A model generated the notes under the pieces. It did not search any database, was not told the origin of the DNA, and saw nothing but the letters and a program-made list of their open reading frames with translations. From NCBI GenBank assembly GCA_944387845.1, contig CALXGH010000046.1:1-52058 (forward strand): a DNA stretch of 52,058 bases, read 5' to 3'. Shown here in pieces: positions 25,230-32,766 of the stretch. The DNA comes from an uncultured Oscillospiraceae bacterium. Its GTDB lineage: Bacteria; Bacillota; Clostridia; Oscillospirales; Oscillospiraceae. The translations under genes and the position numbers were made by a program. Every line of letters starts with the position of its first letter. Within the stretch, counting starts at the first letter, position 1.

Positions 25230-25544
25230 ATGAAATACGCAATTATTGAAACAGGCGGCAAGCAGTACAGAGTTGCTGAGGGCGACACTATCTACGTTGA
25301 GAAGCTTGACGCTGAAGCAGAGAGCACAGTAACTTTTGACAAGGTACTTGCTGTTATGAGCGATGAGGGCAACACTTTCGGTACTCCTGTTGTTGAGGGC
25401 GCTGCTGTTACCGGTAAGGTTATCAAGACCGGCAAGAGCAAGAAGGTCATCGTTTACAAGATGCACCCAAAGAAGAACTACCGCAGAAAACAGGGCCACA
25501 GACAGCCTTACACAAAAGTAGAAATCGCTGCTATCAATTTTTAA
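25230..25544 (+). CDS. rplU: 50S ribosomal protein bL21
   Basis: 104 residues starting [15 protein letters not shown], the family N-terminus, with [16 protein letters not shown] near the C-terminus. The ATG at 25230 is used because AGAGGTG lies 9 bases upstream; an in-frame GTG within that RBS would add four residues. It is followed after 39 bases by rpmA, with no gene for the Prp protease between them. Confidence 0.97.
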   Translation: MKYAIIETGGKQYRVAEGDTIYVEKLDAEAESTVTFDKVLAVMSDEGNTFGTPVVEGAAVTGKVIKTGKSKKVIVYKMHPKKNYRRKQGHRQPYTKVEIAAINF

Positions 25545-25583
25545 TCTCAACCACTAATAGAAATTAACGGAGGTGTAAACCAA

Positions 25584-25832
25584 ATGGCACATAAAAAAGG
25601 TATGGGTTCCACCAAGAACGGCCGCGACAGCGAATCCAAGCGCCTTGGCGTAAAGAGAGCAGACGGTCAGTTTGTACTTGCTGGTAACATTCTCGTTCGT
25701 CAGCGCGGTACAAAGATCCACGCCGGTGAAAACGTAGGCATGGGTTCTGATAACACACTCTTCGCTCTTAAAGATGGTACTGTTCATTTTGAGCATTACA
25801 CAAAGGATAAAAAGCGCGTTTGTGTTAGATAA
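25584..25832 (+). CDS. rpmA: 50S ribosomal protein bL27
   Basis: 82 residues beginning [16 protein letters not shown], so the mature N-terminus follows directly after the initiator Met. The N-terminal extension (typically ending in a phenylalanine-rich cleavage site) that many Firmicutes carry and remove with Prp is absent. GGAGGTG lies 8 bases before the ATG. obg, the usual third gene of this operon, is about 11 kb away in this genome. Confidence 0.97.
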   Translation: MAHKKGMGSTKNGRDSESKRLGVKRADGQFVLAGNILVRQRGTKIHAGENVGMGSDNTLFALKDGTVHFEHYTKDKKRVCVR

Positions 25833-25857
25833 TCCTGTTAACTAAACAGTAATTTAG

Positions 25858-25890
25858 ATCGGGTCTTCTATTGAAGGCCCGATTTTTATT
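25858..25890 (+). terminator. Terminator after rpmA
   Basis: The stem ATCGGGTCTTC/GAAGGCCCGAT is followed by TTTTTATTT. Confidence 0.88.
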
Positions 25891-25931
25891 TATCCATTTA
25901 CAGCCTACTTCCAAAATTGGGTTAATATTTT

Positions 25932-25957
25932 ATTCATATTTATACAATATAATGAAT
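25932..25957 (+). promoter_or_regulatory. Possible -10 and operator of the MarR gene
   Basis: The inverted repeat ATTCAT-N14-ATGAAT (25932-25957) overlaps a perfect -10 TATAAT (25948-25953). MarR proteins commonly repress their own genes by binding such dyads; the -35 is not evident. Confidence 0.4.
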
Positions 25958-26001
25958 AAAAATTACCTATATATTTTAGCTATTTTTTTGAGGTTTTTGC
26001 T

Positions 26002-26460
26002 GTGAGAAATGATAAAATCGCGGAAGAACTTATGTGTTTAAAATTCAGTTTCCGCAAACTTGACTCTGATTACGGTATCGACCATTACTTTTATAATGGG
26101 AAGCAGTTTGTCTTATTATACCTTCTGGAAAACGGAAACGCTGCTTTCCCCAAGGAGCTTAGCCGGGACATGAGCACAAGCACTGCCAGGGTGGCGGGTA
26201 TTTTAAGAAAACTGGAGGCGGATGGTTTAATTTGCAGAACAGCCGACCAGGCCGACAACAGGAAGGTTCTCGTCTCCCTGACTGACAAGGGCGAATCTGA
26301 AGCCACCCGTATACGCAACACGGTCAACGCCGTTATTGAAAACATTATCAGCATATTGGGGCCTGAAGACAGTATGGAATATATTCGTATAAATAAAAAG
26401 CTCTTAAAGAGTGTCGTTAAGGAAGATGATAAATTGGGAGGTGAGAATTCACCTCTTTAG
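26002..26460 (+). CDS. MarR family transcriptional regulator
   Basis: 152 residues beginning at a GTG with GAGG 8 bases upstream. The winged helix-turn-helix region (about 45-105) contains ELSRDMSTSTARVAGILRKL and the wing DQADNRKVLVSLTDKG, which has the D-x-R-x3-V-x-LT-x-KG signature of MarR. Dimerisation helices flank it. The ligand and targets are unknown; the first candidate target is the adjacent gene, 6 bases downstream. Confidence 0.9.
   Translation: MRNDKIAEELMCLKFSFRKLDSDYGIDHYFYNGKQFVLLYLLENGNAAFPKELSRDMSTSTARVAGILRKLEADGLICRTADQADNRKVLVSLTDKGESEATRIRNTVNAVIENIISILGPEDSMEYIRINKKLLKSVVKEDDKLGGENSPL
26438..26455 (+). promoter_or_regulatory. Hairpin sequestering a Shine-Dalgarno-like sequence at the MarR/amidoligase-like junction
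   Basis: A perfect inverted repeat GAGGTGA-GAAT-TCACCTC lies in the last codons of the MarR gene. Its left arm is an ideal SD sequence, about 20 bases upstream of the next gene's GTG. The hairpin could mask ribosome access or terminate coupling. Confidence 0.4.
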
Positions 26461-26466
26461 AAAGGT

Positions 26467-27144
26467 GTGGTCATTATAAAAGAGAAACTGTATGAGAGAC
26501 TTGACAAGAGGCGCTATTCCCGCATACTCAATATGCAGGACGGCAATTTAAAAGAGTTTTTTGATAAAGATGGCTGTGGGCTTGAAATAGAGTTCGGCGT
26601 TGAATATGAATACAGGTGCAGAGCATACATAGAAACAGGTCTTACGAAAATAAAAGATTTTGTAGGCAGTCGCGGTAAATTTGTCCCCGATAGAAGCATA
26701 GGCAGTTTTCTGAATGTGGAGATCGTACTAAACCCATTTCTGCGCCAGGATCTCAAGCCTATTTTTGACGGTATTGTCTCAATAATTAACTTTTATGAGA
26801 ACTTTGTCTTTACAGATACCTGCGGCGTACACGCAAACTTCAGGGCTGATGAGAATTTAAAGGAGATCTATTATAATCTCCTTGCCGACGGCAGGTATGA
26901 CAGCAGCCGGTTCAGCCACAGCAAATACAAAATTGATTTCATGTCCATAATTACAAATGCCGACGGAAGCAAAAAGACCTATCAGGAGTATCTTGAGTAC
27001 CAGCATAAAGTTGGGGCGAAATACTGCGGCATCAACTTTCTGAAGGAAAACCTTATTGAAGCCCGAACCCTCACCCTATCCTGGTCTGACGTGGAATACT
27101 TTTACGACATATACGATGAGGCCAGAACCCTTGCGGCACAATAA
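26467..27144 (+). CDS. Divergent amidoligase-like protein
   Basis: 225 residues. The order of conserved elements resembles the putative amidoligase family (glutamine-synthetase-like fold): CGLEIEFGVEYE (about 36-47) with several Glu, then TCGVHANF (about 118-125), and KYCGINF...LIEARTL (about 195-212) near the end. Family members are predicted to form amide bonds, sometimes in peptide or cell-envelope modification; shorter than the usual 250-330. The start is uncertain: the GTG at 26467 is used because the frame is open only from there, but its SD spacing is poor and translational coupling to the MarR gene 6 bases upstream is likely. A non-enzymatic homologue is possible. Confidence 0.5.
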   Translation: MVIIKEKLYERLDKRRYSRILNMQDGNLKEFFDKDGCGLEIEFGVEYEYRCRAYIETGLTKIKDFVGSRGKFVPDRSIGSFLNVEIVLNPFLRQDLKPIFDGIVSIINFYENFVFTDTCGVHANFRADENLKEIYYNLLADGRYDSSRFSHSKYKIDFMSIITNADGSKKTYQEYLEYQHKVGAKYCGINFLKENLIEARTLTLSWSDVEYFYDIYDEARTLAAQ

Positions 27145-27163
27145 CTGAGGTATTTAATCTTAC

Positions 27164-27202
27164 AGTCCACGCTTCACCTATAAGCGGCGTGGACTTTTTT
27201 GT
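27164..27202 (+). terminator. Terminator after the MarR-amidoligase-like operon
   Basis: The stem AGTCCACGC/GCGTGGACT is followed by TTTTTTG. Confidence 0.87.
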
Positions 27203-27275
27203 TGCATTTTGTTACCTTTACAACTTGCCTTAAATAACTTAATATATAATTAAGTCTTAACAAGGAGGCGTAATA

Positions 27276-28325
27276 ATGAAATTACATAAACTGCTGTGCC
27301 TTGTACTGGCCCTTTGCCTTGTCTTGTGTGCCTGCGGCAAAAAGGACGAGCCCGAAGCACCCCCTGAGGAAAAGGAAGAAGAGATCAGCTACGACATAGT
27401 AAACCCTCTCACAGGCGAGGTTCTTGAAGAGGACATTTCTGAAAACCGTCCCTTCGCCTTCGTCATAAACAACCTTAAAGCCGCCACCCCTCAGTGCGGT
27501 ATCTCCAAGGCCGATATTATCTATGAAGTACCTGTTGAGGGCGGCATAACAAGAATGGTTGCAATATTCCAGGATATATCTGACGTGGGCGCTATCGGCT
27601 CGATACGCAGCGCAAGGCCATATCTTGTAGACATTGCCCTGGCGTATGACAGCGTGTTTATCCACGCTGGCGGCAGCGATCAGGCCTACACAGATATGAA
27701 GAATAAGGATGTTCTGCATTTTGACGGTGTAAATGGCAGCCGTGGTACAGATATTTTCTACCGGGACGCTGAAAGACGGCAGACCGCCGGTTATGAGCAC
27801 AGTCTCTTCACATCAAGCGACCTTATTGAGGAGATAATCTATCCTATGGATGATATCAGGCTGACCCATGAGGATGGCTACAAGTTCGATCAGACTTACG
27901 AAACCGATCTTGACCTTCAGGGCGAGGCCGCAAACTCCATAATAGCCCAGATCACATCCTCAAAATCCACATCCTTTGAGTATGACGCCGAAAGTCAGAC
28001 ATACAAGATTTTCGAGTACGACAAAGAGTACACTGACGGCAACACCGACCAGCAGGTATCCGCTAAAAATGTCATCTTTATTTCCACAGATATTTCACGT
28101 GTCTCTGGAGACTCCGCTGGCAGACTTTCTGTCAGGACCACCGGTGAGGGCACAGGCTATTTCGCCTACAACGGAGAGATTATTCCTATCAAATGGTCAA
28201 GGGATTCCTACTCCGACCAGTTTGAATACTTTACTCAGGACGGCTCTCCCCTCGCTTTAGGCAGAGGAAATGCTTATGTCTGCGTGATGTACTCAGACGA
28301 TGATGTCTCTTACAGTGCGGAATAA
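27276..28325 (+). CDS. yerB: YerB-type lipoprotein (DUF3048 domain)
   Basis: 349 residues with a lipoprotein signal: a positively charged start, hydrophobic core and lipobox LCAC with the modified Cys at 20, followed by an acidic low-complexity linker. RPFAFVINN, DIIYEVPVEGGITRM, IGSIRSARPY and FIHAGGS are conserved in the DUF3048 family. It would be anchored on the outer face of the membrane. Function is unknown; in Bacillus the homologue YerB was described only as a putative lipoprotein. AAGGAGG precedes the ATG. Confidence 0.88.
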   Translation: MKLHKLLCLVLALCLVLCACGKKDEPEAPPEEKEEEISYDIVNPLTGEVLEEDISENRPFAFVINNLKAATPQCGISKADIIYEVPVEGGITRMVAIFQDISDVGAIGSIRSARPYLVDIALAYDSVFIHAGGSDQAYTDMKNKDVLHFDGVNGSRGTDIFYRDAERRQTAGYEHSLFTSSDLIEEIIYPMDDIRLTHEDGYKFDQTYETDLDLQGEAANSIIAQITSSKSTSFEYDAESQTYKIFEYDKEYTDGNTDQQVSAKNVIFISTDISRVSGDSAGRLSVRTTGEGTGYFAYNGEIIPIKWSRDSYSDQFEYFTQDGSPLALGRGNAYVCVMYSDDDVSYSAE

Positions 28326-28389
28326 AGCACCCGGTTTCACTCCGGGAAAATGGCTACGGATAAAGTCCGACCACTAGCAAAATATACAA

Positions 28390-28427
28390 TTTACAGTCGG
28401 GACGCAATGTCCCGGCTGTAAATTTTG
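28390..28427 (+). terminator. Terminator after yerB
   Basis: The stem TTTACAG.CGGGAC / GTCCCGGCTGTAAA (imperfect near the middle) is followed by a short TTTTGC tail. Confidence 0.7.
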
Positions 28428-28439
28428 CATATAATACTA

Positions 28440-28492
28440 ACAGTATTTGTAAAATCTATATAAAATTTTCTTATAGAATTTATAAGTACTGT
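28440..28492. repeat. Long AT-rich inverted repeat (21-bp arms)
   Basis: Arm 28440-28460 and arm 28472-28492 are complementary at 18 of 21 positions around an 11-base loop. Read as plus-strand RNA, two of the three mismatches become G-U pairs. No T-run follows in either direction, so it is not a normal terminator. Confidence 0.6.
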
Positions 28493-28541
28493 CAAAAAGA
28501 GTCGAATGTTGCTACATTTTCTTTTTTTGTTTGTTAAATGG

Positions 28542-28550
28542 TGATATACT
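28542..28550 (+). promoter_or_regulatory. Extended -10 promoter candidate of the EamA transporter gene
   Basis: TGATATACT fits an extended -10 (TGnTATAnT-like) about 60 bases before the gene start; no good -35 is present. Confidence 0.45.
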
Positions 28551-28610
28551 GCACTTATAGAGGTTTTGAGGTTTTCCGAATTCTATTAAATATTGGGGGC
28601 AGGGCACATT

Positions 28611-29480
28611 ATGTGGCTATTGTACACATCGATTTCTGCTATAAGCGCCGGTTTTCTTTCCATATGCGTCCGTAAGAGTAAAAACAGCGACGGTATCGCC
28701 ACTGTTTTAATTGGCGTTATGGGGTATAACCTGGCATTCATCCTTATTGGACTGTTCCGGGGACTGCTTTCCACCTTCAGCTGGGAATATGTAAAACTCT
28801 TCTTCCCTATTTTTGTTTTGCATATCACTAGCGACATTCTTGTGGCGCTGACACCAAAGTTTGCCAGAATCACGGTTACTGCGCCTTTCGGTAGACTCAG
28901 AGCCATCTTGCCTTTTATTTACAGCTACATATTTTTCCAGGAGCGGCTGTCTGGCCAGCAGATATTCTTCTCCTCAGCCCTTATAATTCTGTCCGTACTT
29001 AGCACTATTGTAGATAAAAAAAGCAGCGGCGGAAAGCTTGAGCGTGGAGACTATATTGGTATTATAATGACCCTTATTATGTGTTTCTGCAACGCCACCT
29101 ATTCTTTCATGGTCAAGGTATATGTAGTCCAGTTCAATGACCCGTTTATCGTTCATTTCTACATCTGCTCCATGTCTAGTATAGCGCTGGTGCTGTTCGC
29201 GGCCTTTACAGGGCAGCTGGAAAAGTTCAATTTCAACAAATTTATCGATGGTAAGCCATGGTTTTTAGGCTATATACTGCTGAACATCACATCTGGCGTT
29301 GCCAACAAGCTCAGTTATGTAGGCGGTCCTATCTCCATCATAACAGTCCTTCAGGGCAGTAGTATCATCATTCAGACCCTGGGCGCCAGGATACTGCTCA
29401 AAGAAGAGGTTTCAAACAAGAAATATCTCATCATCTTCCTTGTCTTTGTCTGCAGCGTGGCCCTGTCGTTTTTCAGTTAA
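28611..29480 (+). CDS. EamA/DMT-family membrane transporter
   Basis: 289 residues of nearly continuous hydrophobic helices (about ten), in two repeated halves of five as in the drug/metabolite transporter superfamily. The APFGRLRAILPFIYSYIFFQERL segment ending the first half and VLQGSSIIIQTLGARILLKEE ending the second are typical EamA repeat ends. The substrate is unknown. The ATG (MWLLYTSI) is preferred over a TTG six codons earlier. The gene is single, between a long inverted repeat and a terminator shared with the convergent csaB fusion. Confidence 0.82.
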   Translation: MWLLYTSISAISAGFLSICVRKSKNSDGIATVLIGVMGYNLAFILIGLFRGLLSTFSWEYVKLFFPIFVLHITSDILVALTPKFARITVTAPFGRLRAILPFIYSYIFFQERLSGQQIFFSSALIILSVLSTIVDKKSSGGKLERGDYIGIIMTLIMCFCNATYSFMVKVYVVQFNDPFIVHFYICSMSSIALVLFAAFTGQLEKFNFNKFIDGKPWFLGYILLNITSGVANKLSYVGGPISIITVLQGSSIIIQTLGARILLKEEVSNKKYLIIFLVFVCSVALSFFS

Positions 29481-29534
29481 ACCCCTACGGATACACGCAT
29501 CGCCATAAGCGAAGGCGGGCACAACAAAAAAATC

Positions 29535-29568
29535 AAAGAGCCGGTTTTGAAACCGGCTCTTTTTTATT
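29535..29568. terminator. Bidirectional terminator between the EamA gene and the glycan operon
   Basis: The stem AAAGAGCCGGTTT/AAACCGGCTCTTT carries T-runs on both strands. On the minus strand it follows directly after the stop of the GT4-CsaB fusion. Confidence 0.9.
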
Positions 29569-31780
29569 TGTCCTTATTTATAAGCTCAAGCAGATATCTT
29601 GTGTTCTCGTCGGCCAGGTCTCCAAGTTTTTCTGTTCTGGCAGCCAGATGCTTTTTATAAGCGTCAATATTGTCAAGCACTGCCGAAACCACACTTGCCG
29701 CTTCGATATAGTCAAATGACTCAGCTGTGCCGGCCTTGTGCATCTGCAAGGTTTTAAGATAGTATTCCACTTTAGGGTCATATACTATGCCTACAAAAGG
29801 CACATTCATCTTCGCCGATATTATAAGGGCATGAAGTCGCATGGCAATAAGGAAATGGGCCTTGCCGATAATACCCGCCAGCTCCTGAGAGTTAAATGCG
29901 TCCTCGAGAATGTAGGCCGGGTTTTTCATGTATCCTTTGGCCTTCTGGGATATGATAACATCATCCGGCACCTGCATAGCTAAAAAAACTATATTGTAAT
30001 CATATTTATTGTAGATATAATCACACAGCATGGCAACCTTTCGGGCAAAGCCCTTCAGATTCTCCCAGTCTCTTATAGCAATCATTACGATGGGCTTGTC
30101 GGTAGGTATCCCCTTCTCCTGAAAGATCTCGTTTATTCTCTGATCTGGTGCCTCTTCCAGGCGGAATACTGGATCACTTGTAACATGTATATCCTCTCTC
30201 CAGACGCCCATGTTTCTAAGTTCCTCCAGAGACTCCTCATCCCGGAGTGTTACCTCGTCTGCCTTGGAAATAATATGGGCCACGATTTTCCTATTCATGG
30301 TTTTGTTAACAGGTCCGATTCCGTTTGCGTATATCATGACCTTCTTTTTCTTCAGCTCCGCATAGTAAACTATCAGTGCGTAATAAAGCAGAGACCTTGT
30401 GGAGGTTCTGTCCTGAAGGAGGCTTCCTCCGCCGGAGATAAGAATATCGCATTTTTTAAGCACCTTGTGCACTTCACGTATACTGAACCTGTTTACAGCG
30501 TTACACTGGTATGTATACATGGTTTTTTCCGGGTTCTTAGACAGAACTGTTATTTCCGAGTCGGGGCACTTTTCCTTTAAAAAGTCAACGATAGTGTAGA
30601 GTATGGCCTCGTCCCCTGAGTTTGAAAAACCGTAATAGCCGCTCAGTACTATCTTTCTGTCAGGATTTTTCAGTGTATAGTACACCGTAATATAGTCCCC
30701 TGCCATTTTGGATACGGAGTAGTAACGGAAAATCATCTCACGATAAAATCTTCCAAGCTGTTCCTTTTTATCAAGAGGTAAGCTGAGGGCTGACCTTATA
30801 TCGTCTGCGAACTGGTCGTTGTCAATAGGCCCACATTCACGGCAGCAGAAATTGGTCTCACGGCAGGAGTTCAACTTTTCCGGTTCGAAAAGGCCCGCAT
30901 ACCCCTCGTTTCCCGCAAGGATTGTAAGCTTTTCCGCGGCCATTGCCTCAAGAGCTGCTCTGGACACACCTACAAACAAATCAGCCGCCGCCACAATGTC
31001 GGAGATATCTGACCTTGCGCCCAGCATGTATATACATTTTCTGCCTATCTGGGCATTTGCCGCGTCGGCCTTCATTCTCAGTTCCTCAAACCGACCGCCG
31101 CCGCCGGCGATGACGATTTGTATACCGTCCACTTCCCAGCTTAGGATGGGCGCTATCTGTATAAGTCTTTCAGCCGCCATAGCTCTGTCCTCGTCGAGGC
31201 GGCTTACATGGACCACTATTGGCTTTCTGTGGTTGAGGCCAAGCTCTGATATAAGCTTGTTCCCGCTGACTACCGGCGAGAACTTATCCGTGTCTATGCC
31301 GTTTATGGTAACATATATATTCTCACTGGCAACGGAGTAATTGCGCTCTAAATACTCTTTGATATCGTCAGAGACGGCAATGGTCCTCTCGCCCCAGTTT
31401 GTAAGATATCTCAGTATACCACTGGAATCAAATACCCAGTGGGCAGTGGTTACGAACCGGAACTTCATGAATTTATGGAGTATTCCGCATATAAAGGCTG
31501 GTATTCTGGCGTGGGCGTGGACAATGTCCGGTTTTTCCTTCATTATTATCTTCCGCATCAGCACAAGGGATTTGTATAAGTTTTCAGCATTCCTGTTGTG
31601 CATTGGCACAGTATAATGGCGGATACCGGCTGCCAGTATCTCCTGTTCATAAATGCCCCCGTTTGAGGCGATTATGATATCATACCCCCGCCTTTTCAGT
31701 TCTTTGGACAGCTCAACAATATGGGTCTCGGCTCCGCCGATATCAAGTCCCATAGTGGCCATCAGAATCTTCTTGCTCAT
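29564..31780 (-). CDS. csaB: Fusion of GT4 glycosyltransferase and CsaB-type polysaccharide pyruvyl transferase
   Basis: 738 residues. Residues 1-370 are a GT-B, GT4-type glycosyltransferase (GLDIGGAETH at 11-20, HVSRLD at 191-196, a donor-site SRAALEAMAAEK segment, and an unusual CCRECG cluster near 312). Residues about 376-735 are a polysaccharide pyruvyl transferase of the CsaB class (SGYYGFSNSGDEA, ISGGGSLLQD, MIYANGIGPV, RDEESLEEL, MRLHALI). CsaB adds ketal-pyruvate to secondary cell-wall polymers, the ligand of SLH domains. The two activities are normally on separate proteins. It is last in the six-gene operon starting with murJ and immediately follows a DUF4330 gene. Confidence 0.9.
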   Translation of the reverse strand: MSKKILMATMGLDIGGAETHIVELSKELKRRGYDIIIASNGGIYEQEILAAGIRHYTVPMHNRNAENLYKSLVLMRKIIMKEKPDIVHAHARIPAFICGILHKFMKFRFVTTAHWVFDSSGILRYLTNWGERTIAVSDDIKEYLERNYSVASENIYVTINGIDTDKFSPVVSGNKLISELGLNHRKPIVVHVSRLDEDRAMAAERLIQIAPILSWEVDGIQIVIAGGGGRFEELRMKADAANAQIGRKCIYMLGARSDISDIVAAADLFVGVSRAALEAMAAEKLTILAGNEGYAGLFEPEKLNSCRETNFCCRECGPIDNDQFADDIRSALSLPLDKKEQLGRFYREMIFRYYSVSKMAGDYITVYYTLKNPDRKIVLSGYYGFSNSGDEAILYTIVDFLKEKCPDSEITVLSKNPEKTMYTYQCNAVNRFSIREVHKVLKKCDILISGGGSLLQDRTSTRSLLYYALIVYYAELKKKKVMIYANGIGPVNKTMNRKIVAHIISKADEVTLRDEESLEELRNMGVWREDIHVTSDPVFRLEEAPDQRINEIFQEKGIPTDKPIVMIAIRDWENLKGFARKVAMLCDYIYNKYDYNIVFLAMQVPDDVIISQKAKGYMKNPAYILEDAFNSQELAGIIGKAHFLIAMRLHALIISAKMNVPFVGIVYDPKVEYYLKTLQMHKAGTAESFDYIEAASVVSAVLDNIDAYKKHLAARTEKLGDLADENTRYLLELINKDK

Positions 31781-32272
31781 TTATCCGATCTCCATTACAT
31801 AAGCGAAAAAGGAAACATATTTTGTGTAAAAATATGCCTGATAGTTAGGCTCGATCTCATCTACCCTGTTTATCATATATCTGTCGCCGGAGACCGTGCC
31901 AGTTGTCTCAATTGTAAGGTACACATCATACCTGTCAAGAGACGTGGTCTCCCGGTAAACACCGTCGCTCATTGCGTTCCAAACTGTAGCAGGCTCATAT
32001 TCCACATCTATAATTTTACCGTAGTGGTTTCCTGAGCTCTCAATATACAGATCGTCCCCCACCTGGAAATCGTCAACCAAAAGATCAAAGCAGTTGCTTA
32101 TTTTCAGCTTATAGGTAAACGTTACATCTGGGTTATTGTTTGTAGCGGTTACTTCAAGAGCGGTATCTCTGATAGCAAGTCCAATGAGCATAACCGCTAA
32201 CACAAGTATGATGAGGACATCAATAATACTTATCTTGCCGAAAAGCCGGCCGTTATTATCTAAGAACTTCAA
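31781..32272 (-). CDS. DUF4330 domain membrane protein, second of a tandem pair
   Basis: 163 residues: a short cytoplasmic start with the NNGRLFGKISIIDVLI hallmark of DUF4330, one membrane helix (about 17-38) and an extracellular beta-rich part. The family has no assigned function; its usual neighbours are envelope glycan genes. It overlaps the upstream paralogue by four bases and abuts the csaB fusion. It probably presents a domain outside the membrane that assists polymer export or attachment, which is inference from context only. Confidence 0.8.
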   Translation of the reverse strand: MKFLDNNGRLFGKISIIDVLIILVLAVMLIGLAIRDTALEVTATNNNPDVTFTYKLKISNCFDLLVDDFQVGDDLYIESSGNHYGKIIDVEYEPATVWNAMSDGVYRETTSLDRYDVYLTIETTGTVSGDRYMINRVDEIEPNYQAYFYTKYVSFFAYVMEIG

Positions 32273-32766
32273 TTCTCATCGCCCCTCTCTATATCTACCA
32301 CAACACCCAGTCCGAAATAGCCCGGGCCGTTGACATTGAAACTCTCGCCGCACCTTATAAGCTGTCCGTCCACAGCGGATATCTCCTTCTTTGTTACGAC
32401 GCACTGAGCCTTTATGGTCAGATAGACCTGTTTTTCACCTTCCACATAGGACTCTACATACTCTCCTGTGTCCCCATTAAGAGCATAATAGGGCAGATCT
32501 TCCACTTCAATATCTGTTATCGTACCTACGGAAGTCTTACGCACTGTCTCAAAAAGTTCGTCCCCTACGCTTATGTTCTCCTCCGTGCCAAAACGTATAG
32601 GGGCGATTTTCAAAACGTAGGTAATCTCCTGTATAGTGTCGTTTGCCACTTTTGTCTGAGATCCGAACACTCCCAGCTTAAAAAGTATAAATACGGCAAT
32701 GGCGATCAAAAGTAAAATAGCTATATCAAAAGCGTTCAGAAATCTTCTCTTTTTCTTCTCAGCCAT
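32269..32766 (-). CDS. DUF4330-like membrane protein, first of a tandem pair
   Basis: 165 residues: KKKRRFLNAFDIAILLL start, one membrane helix (about 14-32), then an exported domain with the same layout as its downstream neighbour (Y-L-K-I strand, VGDELFE, GTITDIEVE, a YLTIKAQ strand). It is more diverged at the N-terminus than the second copy. The pair suggests duplication and perhaps a heteromeric function. It overlaps the GT4 gene upstream by 8 bases. Confidence 0.75.
   Translation of the reverse strand: MAEKKKRRFLNAFDIAILLLIAIAVFILFKLGVFGSQTKVANDTIQEITYVLKIAPIRFGTEENISVGDELFETVRKTSVGTITDIEVEDLPYYALNGDTGEYVESYVEGEKQVYLTIKAQCVVTKKEISAVDGQLIRCGESFNVNGPGYFGLGVVVDIERGDEN

Noticed and set aside
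28399..28410. GGGACGCAA near the yerB terminator as part of a c-di-GMP-I riboswitch
   Set aside because: The bases are fully used in a simple terminator hairpin and the other conserved blocks of the riboswitch are missing.
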